A stretch of 64,000 bases of DNA, from the NCBI RefSeq assembly GCF_011764565.1, contig NZ_AP022871.1, positions 5,022,320 through 5,086,319 of the forward strand, read 5' to 3'. Both the position numbers and the translations under genes were made by a program. The DNA is from Phytohabitans suffuscus. Lineage in GTDB: Bacteria > Actinomycetota > Actinomycetes > Mycobacteriales > Micromonosporaceae. The number at the start of each line of letters is the position of its first letter. The stretch's first letter is position 1. Below, piece after piece: positions 18,572 through 26,857 of this stretch. The notes under the pieces are model-generated. The model made no database searches and was not told the origin of the DNA. It worked only from the letters and a program-made list of their open reading frames with translations.

Positions 18572-18671
18572 TGGGACATACTGGCAGACCCACCGGGGGG
18601 CTTCGCAAGGCCGTACGGCCCCATGTCGCCCCCACTTATAAGGTCATCTTTTCGGGTGAATGGGGATGTGA

Positions 18672-20021
18672 TCACCAGCCCCGGAAGCGGTTGATCCCAG
18701 CCTCGTGGCGGGCCCGCAGCTCCGGGTCCCTGACCCCCAGACCGTCGGCCGGCGAGAGGCAGCGGACACCTACCTTGCCTTGATGCACGTTGCGGTGCAC
18801 TTCGTACGCGGCCTGGCCGGTCTGCTCCAACGGATAGGTGCGCGACACGGTCGGGTGGATGCGGCCGAGGGAGACGAGCCGGTTGGCCTCCCACGCCTCG
18901 CGGTAGTTGGCGAAGTGGCTCCCGATGATCCGTTTGAGATTCATCCAGAGGTACCGGTTGTCGTACTGGTGCAGGAAACCGCTCGTCGATGCGCAGGTGA
19001 CGATCGTTCCGCCGCGTTTGGCGACGTAGACGCTCACGCCGAACGTCTCCCGCCCCGGGTGCTCGAAGACGATGTCGGGGTCCTCGCCGGCGGTCAGCTC
19101 GCGCACCCGCTCGCCGAAGCGGCGCCACTCGTCGGTGTCCTGCGTCCGCTCGTCCTTCCAGAAGCTGAACTCACTGCGGTCGATCACCAGCTCGGCGCCC
19201 ATCCGCCGGCACAGCTGCGCCCGGTCCGGGGAGGAGACCACGCAGACGGGTATCCCGCCGCCGCCCAGCACGAGCTGCGTGGCGTACCCGCCGAGGCCGC
19301 CCGAGGCGCCCCAGATCAGCACCACGTCGCCCTGCTTCATCCGCGCGCCGTGGTGGGAGACGAGCTGCCGGTACGCGGTGGAGTTGACCAGCCCCGGGCT
19401 CGCCGCCTCCTCCCAGGTGAGGTGGCGCGGCTTCGGCATGAGCTGGTTGGCCTTCACGACCGCCAGCTCGGCGAGGCCGCCGAAGTTGGTCTCGAAGCCC
19501 CAGATCCGCTGCTGCGGGTCGAGCATCGTGTCGTCGTGGCCGGCGGCGTCCTCCAGCTCGACCGACAGGCAGTGCGCGACGACCTCGTCGCCGGCCATCC
19601 ACCTGGTCACGCCGGGCCCGACCCGCAGGACGACGCCGGCGGCGTCCGAGCCGACCACGTGGTACGGCAGGTCGTGGCGCTTGGCGAGCGGGGAGAGGCG
19701 GCCGTACTTCTTCAGGAACCTGAAGGTCGACAGTGGCTCGAAGATGCTCGTCCACACGGTGTTGTAGTTGATCGCGCTGGCCATCACCGCGACGAGCGCC
19801 TCGCCCGGCCCGAGCTGGGGCGTGGGCACCTCCTGCACGTGCAGTGACTTGCGGGGGTCCTTCTCCCCGGTGGCCACGCCGTCGAACATGGACGTCTCGT
19901 CGGCCCGCACGACGACGCCCCGGTAGCTGTCCGGCACCGGGAGACCAGCGACGCCGGCCAGCTCCTGGTCCGGGTCGGCCGCCCCCTCCGCCGCCATGAT
20001 CGCATCGAGGATCTTCCGCAC
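18672..20021 (-). CDS. ccr: Crotonyl-CoA carboxylase/reductase
   Basis: A 449-residue medium-chain dehydrogenase that carboxylates crotonyl-CoA to ethylmalonyl-CoA with NADPH, in the ethylmalonyl-CoA pathway and polyketide extender supply. The NADPH site is WGASGGLGGYATQ. The CO2-site residues known for this family are visible: Asn in SAINYNTVW, Phe-Glu in WGFETNFGG, and His in IGSHFANYREA. It lies 47 bp after the methylmalonyl-CoA epimerase stop, and that gap holds a dyad operator-like site. Products feed the B12 mutases encoded nearby. Confidence 0.95.
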   Translation of the reverse strand: MRKILDAIMAAEGAADPDQELAGVAGLPVPDSYRGVVVRADETSMFDGVATGEKDPRKSLHVQEVPTPQLGPGEALVAVMASAINYNTVWTSIFEPLSTFRFLKKYGRLSPLAKRHDLPYHVVGSDAAGVVLRVGPGVTRWMAGDEVVAHCLSVELEDAAGHDDTMLDPQQRIWGFETNFGGLAELAVVKANQLMPKPRHLTWEEAASPGLVNSTAYRQLVSHHGARMKQGDVVLIWGASGGLGGYATQLVLGGGGIPVCVVSSPDRAQLCRRMGAELVIDRSEFSFWKDERTQDTDEWRRFGERVRELTAGEDPDIVFEHPGRETFGVSVYVAKRGGTIVTCASTSGFLHQYDNRYLWMNLKRIIGSHFANYREAWEANRLVSLGRIHPTVSRTYPLEQTGQAAYEVHRNVHQGKVGVRCLSPADGLGVRDPELRARHEAGINRFRGW

Positions 20022-20053
20022 AGCGCACCTCCTGGAGAGTGAGGTCCAGGATG

Positions 20054-20067
20054 TTACTGAACGGTAA
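20054..20067. promoter_or_regulatory. Candidate operator upstream of ccr
   Basis: TTACTGAACGGTAA is an imperfect dyad (one mismatch) in the 47-bp gap before ccr. Read on the minus strand with its flanks it is GAATTACCGTTCAGTA, which matches GAACTACCGTTAAGTA at 20580-20595 at 14 of 16 positions. Two near-identical dyads at the starts of functionally linked genes suggest one regulator, perhaps TetR-type; none is encoded in the window. Confidence 0.6.
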
Positions 20068-20068
20068 T

Positions 20069-20563
20069 TCAGGCGGGAACCGTTTTGTGAAGAACTGCAT
20101 CCGGCGGCTCGACGAGCTCGACGAGCACGCCGCCCGCGTCCTTGGGGTGCACGAAGTTGATCCGCGAGCCGGCCGTGCCCCGCCGTGGCTCGTCGTACAG
20201 CAGGCGCATGCCCCGCTCGCGCAGCCGCGCGCCGGCCACCTCGACGTCCTCCACCGTGTACGCCACCTGCTGCACGCCCGGCCCGTTGCGCTCCAGGAAC
20301 TTCGCGATCGTGGAGGTGGGAGAGAGTGGTGCCAGGAGCTGCACCTGGCCGCCGGCGGGGTCCGGGCCCACCGCGAGCATGGCCTCCTCGATGCCCTGCT
20401 CCTCGTTGGTCTCCCGGTGCACGCAGCGCATGCCGAAGACCCGCGCGTAGAAGCCGATCGCCTGGTCGAGGTCGGCCACCGCCACGCCGACGTGGTCGAT
20501 GCGGAGCAGGCCGATCCCTGTGACATAGTCGGCAGTGGGCTCACCGTGGTCGCGCTCACTCAT
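20069..20563 (-). CDS. mce: Methylmalonyl-CoA/ethylmalonyl-CoA epimerase
   Basis: A 164-residue vicinal oxygen chelate protein interconverting (R)- and (S)-methylmalonyl-CoA. Metal ligands read as His in RIDHVGVAV, Gln in GQVQLLAP and Glu in GGVLVELVEP. The third ligand position reads GVQQVAYTV, where many relatives have His; this may be a lineage variant. The INFVHPKDAGGVL segment is typical. Start ATG 20563. It is divergent from the thiolase gene across 51 bp and co-directional with ccr. Confidence 0.9.
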   Translation of the reverse strand: MSERDHGEPTADYVTGIGLLRIDHVGVAVADLDQAIGFYARVFGMRCVHRETNEEQGIEEAMLAVGPDPAGGQVQLLAPLSPTSTIAKFLERNGPGVQQVAYTVEDVEVAGARLRERGMRLLYDEPRRGTAGSRINFVHPKDAGGVLVELVEPPDAVLHKTVPA

Positions 20564-20582
20564 AGCGTTTAGTCTGACCGAA

Positions 20583-20596
20583 CTACCGTTAAGTAG
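20583..20596. promoter_or_regulatory. Candidate operator in the mce/thiolase divergent gap
   Basis: CTACCGTTAAGTAG, a dyad with CTAC/GTAG ends, lies centrally in the 51-bp gap between divergent starts. It is nearly the same sequence as the dyad before ccr, so the two probably bind the same repressor and co-regulate ccr, mce and the thiolase-meaB operon. Confidence 0.6.
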
Positions 20597-20614
20597 TGCG
20601 GAAGGGTGAGCAAG

Positions 20615-21796
20615 ATGACCAGCTCCGTGATCGTGAGCGGCGCGCGTACGCCGATGGGTCGCCTGTTGGGCAACCTCAAGGACTTTCCAGCCACGGCGCT
20701 CGGCGGCTTCGCGATCCGCGCGGCGCTGGAGCGGGCCGGGGTCGCCCCTGAGCAGGTGCAGTACGTGATCATGGGGCAGGTGCTCCAGGCCGGTGCCGGC
20801 CAGGTCCCCGCGCGCCAGGCCGCGGTCAACGCCGGCATCCCGATGAACGTGCCCGCGCTGACGATCAACAAGGTGTGCCTCTCCGGCCTCGACGCGATCG
20901 CGCTCGCCGACCAGCTGATCCGGGCCGGCGAGTTCGACATCGTGGTGGCCGGCGGCATGGAGTCGATGACCAACGCGCCGCACCTGCTGGTGGGGCAGCG
21001 CCAGGGATACAAGTACGGCGACGTCGTGATCCGCGACCACATGGCGCAGGACGGCCTCACCGACACGTGGGACGCCTGCTCGATGGGCGAGTCGACCGAG
21101 CGCCACGGCGCCCGCTTCGGCATCACGCGCGAGGAGCAGGACGCCTTCTCCGCCGCGAGCCACCAGCGCGCGGCGGCGGCGCAGAAGAACGGCGCGTTCG
21201 CCGAGGAGATCGCGCCGGTCGAGGTGCCGCAGCGCAAGGGCGAGCCGCTCGTGGTCGCCGAGGACGAGGGCATCCGCCCGGACGCCACCGCCGAGTCGCT
21301 GGGCAAGCTGCGGGCCGCGTTCACCAAGGACGGCACGATCACCGCGGGCAGCTCGTCGCCGATCTCCGACGGCGCCGCCGCGGTCGTCGTGATGAGCAGG
21401 GCCAAGGCGGAGGAGCTGGGGCTGACCTGGCTGGCCGAGATCGGCGCGCACGGCAACGTGTCCGGCCCGGACAACTCGCTGCATCTGCAGCCCGCCAACG
21501 CGATCGACCACGCGCTCGGCAAGGCCGGCATGAGCGTCGCCGACCTCGACCTCATCGAGATCAACGAGGCCTTCGCCCAGGTGGGCATCGCCTCCACCCG
21601 CCAGCTCGGAGTCAGCCCCGAGATCGTCAACGTGAACGGCGGCGCGATCGCGCTCGGCCACCCGATCGGGATGTCCGGCGCCCGCCTGGTACTCACGCTG
21701 GCCCTGGAGCTCAAGCGGCGCGGTGGCGGCACCGGCGCCGCGGCCCTGTGCGGCGGCGGTGGTCAGGGAGACGCTCTCATCATCAAGGTCCCGTGA
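20615..21796 (+). CDS. Acetyl-CoA C-acetyltransferase (thiolase)
   Basis: A 393-residue thiolase condensing two acetyl-CoA to acetoacetyl-CoA or the reverse. The nucleophile cysteine is in INKVCLSGLDA, the C-terminal histidine in ALGHPIGMSGAR, and the second catalytic cysteine in ALCGGGGQGDA. I choose ATG 20615 because GGAAGG lies 9 bp upstream; the in-frame GTG at 20606 is too close to it. The 3' end overlaps meaB by GTGA. Acetoacetyl-CoA is the entry metabolite of the ethylmalonyl-CoA pathway to which ccr belongs. Confidence 0.93.
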   Translation: MTSSVIVSGARTPMGRLLGNLKDFPATALGGFAIRAALERAGVAPEQVQYVIMGQVLQAGAGQVPARQAAVNAGIPMNVPALTINKVCLSGLDAIALADQLIRAGEFDIVVAGGMESMTNAPHLLVGQRQGYKYGDVVIRDHMAQDGLTDTWDACSMGESTERHGARFGITREEQDAFSAASHQRAAAAQKNGAFAEEIAPVEVPQRKGEPLVVAEDEGIRPDATAESLGKLRAAFTKDGTITAGSSSPISDGAAAVVVMSRAKAEELGLTWLAEIGAHGNVSGPDNSLHLQPANAIDHALGKAGMSVADLDLIEINEAFAQVGIASTRQLGVSPEIVNVNGGAIALGHPIGMSGARLVLTLALELKRRGGGTGAAALCGGGGQGDALIIKVP

Positions 21797-22770
21797 GCGA
21801 CGCGGCTGGCACCCTACGACGCGGTCGGGACGTACCCGCGCTGGTGGCCGCCGCCCGCGAGGGCGACCCCCGCGCCGTGGCGCGGCTGATCACGCTGGTC
21901 GAGTCGGGCGACGAGCTGCTCCCCGCGGTGGCCGCGGCGCTCGCGCCCCACACCGGCAAGGCGCAGGTCATCGGCCTCACCGGCGCGCCTGGCGTGGGCA
22001 AGTCGACCACCACCAACGAGCTCGTGCGGGCGCTGCGCGCCGAGGGGCACCGGGTGGGGGTGCTGGCGGTCGACCCGTCCAGCCCGTTCACCGGCGGGGC
22101 GATCCTCGGCGACCGCGTGCGCATGCAGGACCACGCCACCGACCCGGGCGTCTACATCCGGTCGATGTCGAGCCGCGGCCACCTGGGCGGGCTGGCGGCG
22201 ACCACCCCGCAGGCGGTGCGGGTGCTGGAGGGTGCGGGCTGCGACGTGGTGCTGGTCGAGACCGTCGGCGTGGGGCAGGCCGAGGTGGAGGTGGCCTCGC
22301 TCGCCGATACCACGATAGTGCTGCTCGCCCCCGGGATGGGCGACGCGATCCAGGCTGTGAAGGCCGGCATCCTGGAGATCGCCGACGTCTTCGTCGTCAA
22401 CAAGGCCGACCGGGACGGCGCGGACGCCACCTACCACGACATCCAGGGCATGATCGGCCTCGGCGAGCGGTCGCCCGGCGAGTGGCGGCCACAGGTGGTG
22501 CGCGCGGTCGCGGCACGGGGTCAGGGCATCGACGACATCCTCACCGCCGCGCAGAAGCACCGCGCCTGGCTGGTCGAGCACGGCGAGCTGCGCCGCCGCC
22601 GCGAGTCCCGGGCCGCCGCCGAGGTCGAGGCGATCGCGCTGGGCACCCTCCGCGAGCGGCTGGGCTCGATCCGCTCGGGTACCGCCCTGCACGACGCCGC
22701 CGTGAAGGTCGCCGCCGGCGAGACCGACCCGTACGCCGCCGCGGCCTCACTGGTCGCGTCGCTCCCGTAG
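21793..22770 (+). CDS. meaB: MeaB/ArgK family B12-mutase chaperone GTPase
   Basis: A 325-residue G3E-family GTPase that gates adenosylcobalamin delivery and protects methylmalonyl-CoA-type mutases. Walker A is GAPGVGKSTTTNE; the acidic metal-site segments are VDPSSPF and VETVGVGQ; the guanine motif is NKAD. The GTG at 21793 overlaps the thiolase stop. Its probable client, the mutase large subunit, starts 4.1 kb downstream, beyond a lower-GC island that seems to split the cluster. Confidence 0.93.
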   Translation: MSDAAGTLRRGRDVPALVAAAREGDPRAVARLITLVESGDELLPAVAAALAPHTGKAQVIGLTGAPGVGKSTTTNELVRALRAEGHRVGVLAVDPSSPFTGGAILGDRVRMQDHATDPGVYIRSMSSRGHLGGLAATTPQAVRVLEGAGCDVVLVETVGVGQAEVEVASLADTTIVLLAPGMGDAIQAVKAGILEIADVFVVNKADRDGADATYHDIQGMIGLGERSPGEWRPQVVRAVAARGQGIDDILTAAQKHRAWLVEHGELRRRRESRAAAEVEAIALGTLRERLGSIRSGTALHDAAVKVAAGETDPYAAAASLVASLP

Positions 22771-22938
22771 ACAGGCGCGGGCGCGTCTTCGAGGTGCCAT
22801 CGAGGTTGTGCGCCGAGGCTGAGGGCATCGGCATGACTGCCGTTGTGGCTAAGGTGCGGGGAGACTTCAAGCTAGCCTGCCGCCAGGTCGCCTCGACCGC
22901 TGGCAAGAGGCCACCGCCGGGAGGGTGGGTCCGCGACG

Positions 22939-23286
22939 TTGAACGCCAATGAGCACCAAGGGCTCCACGGTGAGGGTTTCATCTACGCGCTTGCCTGCGC
23001 GGCCGGCTTTACCACGTCGAGGATGAACCGGGATCTGGATGGCGTCGACTGGCAGATAGCTCATCCCGGGCCAAGGGGCACCGCTCGATCTCCCAAGATC
23101 GAGTTGCAGGTGAAATCGTGGTCGAATCCCGTTCTCAAGGACGGTGCGTATAGGTATCGGCTCAGCGTCGATCACTACAACAAGATTGCCGGCGCTGGGT
23201 TTCAGGTGGTCCCTCAGGAGAATCTGCTGACCGTCGAGACCTTGGATGCCCTTTTGGGTGGCGGCCTGGAGGGAAAGCGTGATTGA
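22939..23286 (+). CDS. DUF4365-like protein, apparently internally shortened
   Basis: A 115-residue protein from a TTG at 22939, the only start before the conserved EHQGLHGEGFIYALACAAG. It has GVDWQI and KIELQVKSW, matching the D...E-x-Q-x-K pattern of DUF4365, a PD-(D/E)XK nuclease-like domain. Compared with the family as I remember it, AGAGFQVVPQENLLTVETL seems to join two segments usually about 60 residues apart, so an in-frame deletion is likely. GC content and codon bias are clearly lower than in the flanks. Its 3' end overlaps the next gene by 8 bp. Function unknown. Confidence 0.65.
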   Translation: MNANEHQGLHGEGFIYALACAAGFTTSRMNRDLDGVDWQIAHPGPRGTARSPKIELQVKSWSNPVLKDGAYRYRLSVDHYNKIAGAGFQVVPQENLLTVETLDALLGGGLEGKRD

Positions 23287-24454
23287 CGTCAGGATCACCG
23301 ATCGTGCGGCGCTGGCCGCGCGATCGCCGTCTGAGCTTGCGATGTACCTCCGGGCCCATGGGTGGCGACTGCGCGACCGCAACGAGACGAGTGCGCGGTG
23401 GACCACTGGTGAGGGCGACGAGGAGTTCGAGGTACTGCAGCCGCTCGAGTCGAGGCTCCGCGACTACGGTGCGCGCATTCTCGATGTCCTTCGGGTCTTG
23501 GCGGTGGTGGAGGAGCGGTCCGAGCTCGACATTCTCGGCGACATCTCAAATGTGTCGATGGATGTGCACCTGATTCGGGCGTTCCCCACCGACAGCGGAC
23601 CCGGGATGATCGGCCTGGACGATGGCGTCCAGGCTTTCGAGAGCCTCCGAAACCTGGTCGTCGCGGCGGCGTACTCAGTAAGTGCCGATCAGCCAAAGGC
23701 GGTGCAACCGGCAAGGAAACCGGCTGAGGTCCTTAGGTATGTGCGGGAGGTCCGGATAGGCCCGAGCGCCGAGGGAAGCTTCGTGCTGTCCGTGCACACG
23801 CCGGTGCCGCCAAGGCTGACCTCGGGTCAGGCCTCGCTCTTCGACCAGACGAGCGAGGATTTCGAGCCGGCCGAGCCTTTCGAGAGGCAGGTCTCTCTCC
23901 GAATCTACGATGCGGCTCAAGCGGCGTACAACGCGGCGAACGACGCGTTGGTCGATGTGAACGGGCTGGACTCCTTCACCCGGTCGATTCGCCAAGGTGT
24001 CAGCGCCAACCTGTGCGAAGCGCTGGTCGGCCTCGGCGGCGAGGCCGGCCACCCGTTTGAGCTCTCCCTGTCGCTCGCGGCGTCGCGCCCACTGACCCGA
24101 CGGAGCCTGCCGCCCGTACGGTTCCGCCGGGATCATCTGCCGGTACTGGCCGCCGCGGCGCAGGAGCTGAGGGAACTGACCGCGGAGGAAGCGGTGAGTG
24201 TCACCGGCAATGTGGTCCGACTCCATCGCGAAGGAGTGGGGTCCGGCGAAATCAGTGTCGCTGGCACGGTCGAGGGTGACGACCGGCTCCGCCGGATCTG
24301 GATCGACCTGGCGGAGTCCGACTACGCCGAGGCGGTTCGCGCGCATCACGAGATGCTCCAGGTCTCGGTTCGTGGAGATCTTGTCCGCAACGGCACGAGG
24401 GTCTACCTGCGAAACCCTTCCGTCTTCCGAGTCATCGACGAAGACCGCGACTAG
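23279..24454 (+). CDS. Hypothetical protein paired with DUF4365
   Basis: A 391-residue soluble protein I do not recognise. The GTG at 23279 is preceded by GGAGGG at ideal spacing and overlaps the DUF4365 gene. The N-terminal ~110 residues include EELA-like acidic patches (DEEFEVLQPLESRLRDY, ERSELDILGD). A middle region (about 130-230) is polar, and the C-terminus (about 280-390) has an alternating strand pattern (GEISVAGTVEGDDRLRRIW, VRGDLVRNGTRVYLRNP) like a small beta-barrel. Weak codon bias relative to neighbours suggests acquisition. The tight overlap argues that the pair functions together. Confidence 0.6.
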   Translation: MIDVRITDRAALAARSPSELAMYLRAHGWRLRDRNETSARWTTGEGDEEFEVLQPLESRLRDYGARILDVLRVLAVVEERSELDILGDISNVSMDVHLIRAFPTDSGPGMIGLDDGVQAFESLRNLVVAAAYSVSADQPKAVQPARKPAEVLRYVREVRIGPSAEGSFVLSVHTPVPPRLTSGQASLFDQTSEDFEPAEPFERQVSLRIYDAAQAAYNAANDALVDVNGLDSFTRSIRQGVSANLCEALVGLGGEAGHPFELSLSLAASRPLTRRSLPPVRFRRDHLPVLAAAAQELRELTAEEAVSVTGNVVRLHREGVGSGEISVAGTVEGDDRLRRIWIDLAESDYAEAVRAHHEMLQVSVRGDLVRNGTRVYLRNPSVFRVIDEDRD

Positions 24455-24775
24455 AGATCTTCCGGGGGTGGGGGTGACACTGTCTGTCCACGTTGGTGGT
24501 CCGGGTGGCGATTGACCCCGGACCGGGGGTTGAGCTGCCGCGCTGTTCGTGGTGGTGCGGACCGTTGGGGTGCGTTCCCGGGCGGCCTCACCCTCCGCGG
24601 TCCACAATCCGGCCCGGTGGGCCGGCTGCACCAGACCGCCGGGATCAAGGTCACACCGCGCCGGGCCCTCGCCATCGGGACGTCTCGCGACTGTCGGCGC
24701 CCCCACCGCGGCTGGCGACGCGGGCGCCGCGCGATCCGCTCGGACCCCGAGCCCGAAAGGTGGAGAGCGGGGATC
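24453..24775 (+). repeat. Dispersed repeat module M3, copy 1 (region R2)
   Basis: Begins at the stop of the hypothetical gene with AGATCTTCCGGGGGTGG, then GACACTGTCTGTCCA, and continues about 320 bp with clear collinear similarity to 40357-40640. No coding signal. An inverted fragment of the same module appears at 48783-48805. Together with the following hairpin it fills the whole gap 24455-24924. Confidence 0.7.
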
Positions 24776-24786
24776 GGGTTTCGGCG

Positions 24787-24834
24787 GATCGTGGTACGGA
24801 TCCGCCCCTCTGGGGGCAGTTTCATACCACGATC
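24787..24834 (+). repeat. Core hairpin H2, copy in R2
   Basis: Identical over 48 bases to 9553-9600 (GATCGTGGTA ... TACCACGATC with the inner GCCCC/GGGGC stem). It is followed by the conserved tract ending CTGGTTTGTTCTTCTGG and a further GATCGTGA near 24912. Confidence 0.85.
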
Positions 24835-24924
24835 TTTTGCCGGGAGCTGTACGGGCGGGGCAGAGGTGGCGGTGGCGCTGAATTCGCCTGGTTTGTTCTT
24901 CTGGCGGGGGTGATCGTGAGCGCT

Positions 24925-25323
24925 TTAGGGCCGGTCGCCTCGGGCCTCGCGCCAGGTCCGTACGGTGTTGCCGGCGTCCACGGGGCTCACCGTGATGTAG
25001 GGCTCGGTGGGGCGGCGGCGGTACGCCTCGATCCGGGCGTTGAGGTCGGCGACCGAGTCGCGGACGCGTTGCTCGGAGGCGAGCTTGGCCACCTGGTCGG
25101 GCAGTCGTTCGATGTCGCGGGCGAGCTTCAGGGAGGGCGGCAGCGTGACCTCGCCGAGGTCTTCGCGCCGCATCATCTGCTTGATCCACCAGTTCTCGTC
25201 GTACGGCTCGCCCTTGCCGGGGATGGGCTTGCCGGCGCCGGGCAGGTCGTCGAACTGCCCGTTTTCGCTGGCCTCCCGGATGCGCGCCTCGATGAGGGAC
25301 TCGAATCGCCGCGAGTGGCTCAT
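24925..25323 (-). CDS. DUF1992 (DnaJ-C28-like) domain protein
   Basis: A 132-residue protein with the DUF1992 signature: FESLIEARIREA, then GQFDDLPGAGKPIP and ENWWIKQMMRRE, followed by a helical C-terminus. The domain occurs alone in bacteria and fused in eukaryotic DNAJC28; biochemical role unknown. It is divergent from the ABC ATPase gene across 33 bp. Confidence 0.9.
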   Translation of the reverse strand: MSHSRRFESLIEARIREASENGQFDDLPGAGKPIPGKGEPYDENWWIKQMMRREDLGEVTLPPSLKLARDIERLPDQVAKLASEQRVRDSVADLNARIEAYRRRPTEPYITVSPVDAGNTVRTWREARGDRP

Positions 25324-25356
25324 GCTCCGAGCCTAACCACTGGCTAGTCTCTCCCC

Positions 25357-26013
25357 GTGGGGACGACGGTGGTGGTCGATGGGCTCTCGGTCGCGTACGG
25401 GCGGGGCGAACCGGTCCTGCGCGACGTCACGGTGACCGCCCAGCCGGGCCGGGTGCTCGCCGTGACCGGTCCCTCCGGCGCGGGCAAGACCACCCTGCTG
25501 TCCGCGATGGCCGGCCTGCTCCCGCCCGCGGCGGGCGGGGTGGCCGTCGACGGCGAGGCGGTGCGCGACCGCGACCACGCGGTGGCCCGGGGGATCGTGC
25601 TCGTGCCGCAGGACAACGGGCTCGCCGCCATCCTCACCGCCGGGGAAAATCTCCAGGTCGCGCTCATCGCCACCGGGGTTTCGCCGGCCGAGGCGCGGCG
25701 CCTGACCGCGGCCTCGCTGGAGCGGCTGGGGCTGAGCGGGCAGACCGACCAACTCGTCGAGGAGCTCTCCGGTGGCCAGCAGCAGCGCACCGCGATCGCG
25801 CGCGGGCTGGCGCTCGGCGGTGGGGTGCTGCTCGCCGACGAGGTGACCAGCGAGCTGGACGCGGCCAACCGGCAGCGGGTGCTCGACCTGCTGCACGACG
25901 AGGCCGGGCGGGGCGCGGCGGTCGTCTTCGCGACCCACGACCCCGAGGCGGCCGCCGCCTGCGACGCTGAGTTGCACCTGGTCGACGGGCGCGCGGAGCT
26001 GGTGCGAGGCTGA
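25357..26013 (+). CDS. ABC transporter ATP-binding protein (LolD/MacB type)
   Basis: A 218-residue nucleotide-binding subunit. Walker A is GPSGAGKTTL, the Q-loop is VPQDNGL, the signature is ELSGGQQQRTAIARGLA, Walker B is GGGVLLADEVTSEL, and the switch histidine is in FATHDPE. GTG start at 25357. The nearest matching permeases are the two FtsX-type proteins at 29473 and 32481, which already have an adjacent ATPase, so this may be an alternate or partner subunit. No permease is adjacent. Confidence 0.9.
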   Translation: MGTTVVVDGLSVAYGRGEPVLRDVTVTAQPGRVLAVTGPSGAGKTTLLSAMAGLLPPAAGGVAVDGEAVRDRDHAVARGIVLVPQDNGLAAILTAGENLQVALIATGVSPAEARRLTAASLERLGLSGQTDQLVEELSGGQQQRTAIARGLALGGGVLLADEVTSELDAANRQRVLDLLHDEAGRGAAVVFATHDPEAAAACDAELHLVDGRAELVRG

Positions 26014-26100
26014 TCACGGGGCGTCGCGGCCCTCCCCGCGTTCGCCCGCGGCGGGTACGCTCCGGTCCCAGTGGCCTGCCAGCGACACAGGGGAGAAGTC

Positions 26101-26799
26101 ATGACCGACGTAGCGGCTCAGGTGCCCACCCAGCGTACGGAAAGCACATCCGACGAGACGGTCGCCGAGACACCCGCGGCCACACCGACCACCCCGTCCG
26201 TGACGCCGGCCACGACCTCCGCGCTGGAGCCGGCGCCGGCGCCGGAGGAGGGCAACGGCACCCGCGCGCAGATCAGCGAGCAGATCAACGACGCGGTCGA
26301 GCGGGCCGGTGACGCGGTCGAGCGGGCCGCCGCGGCCTCCGGGCGGGTCGCCTCGCAGGTGGTCGAGCGCCTGCGCAACAACGCCGAGCTGGCCGCCGAG
26401 CGGGGCACGACCTCGATCGCCGACGAGGTGGTCGAGAAGATCGCCGGCATCGCCACCCGCGAGGTGCCGGGTGTGTACGACCTGGGCGGCGACGTCGCGC
26501 GCTTCTTCGCCAACGTCAAGGAGCGGATCGGCCTCGGTGACGCCGACGACGACGCCGACCGGGGCATGTCGGTGCGGCTGGAGGGGCGCACCGCGGAAAT
26601 CAACATCACGCTCGTGATCGAGTACGGCTTCGTGGTGCACTCGGTGACCGAGAAGGTGCGCGCCAAGGTGATCAGCTCGGTGGAAAACCTGCTCGGGCTC
26701 GAGGTCACCGAGGTCAACATCCGGGTCGACGACGTGCATGTGGACGACGCGGGTCCGGTCGGCGGCGACGAGACGCGGGCCGCCGGCTACCAGGCGTAG
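26101..26799 (+). CDS. Asp23/Gls24 family envelope stress protein
   Basis: A 232-residue protein with a Thr/Pro/Ala-rich N-terminus, a helical ERAGDAVERAAAASG segment and a C-terminal Asp23 domain (about 110-220) reading VVEKIAGIATREVPGVYDL, VRLEGRTAEINITLVIEYG and EVTEVNIRVDDVHV. In firmicutes Asp23 is membrane-associated through partner proteins and linked to cell-wall stress. ATG 26101 is preceded by GGGGAG at 6 bp. Confidence 0.9.
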   Translation: MTDVAAQVPTQRTESTSDETVAETPAATPTTPSVTPATTSALEPAPAPEEGNGTRAQISEQINDAVERAGDAVERAAAASGRVASQVVERLRNNAELAAERGTTSIADEVVEKIAGIATREVPGVYDLGGDVARFFANVKERIGLGDADDDADRGMSVRLEGRTAEINITLVIEYGFVVHSVTEKVRAKVISSVENLLGLEVTEVNIRVDDVHVDDAGPVGGDETRAAGYQA

Positions 26800-26857
26800 C
26801 GGAATCGGGCACGCGGTACCTTAGCGATCGTTCAGGGCAACCTCTAGACTCGATGCC

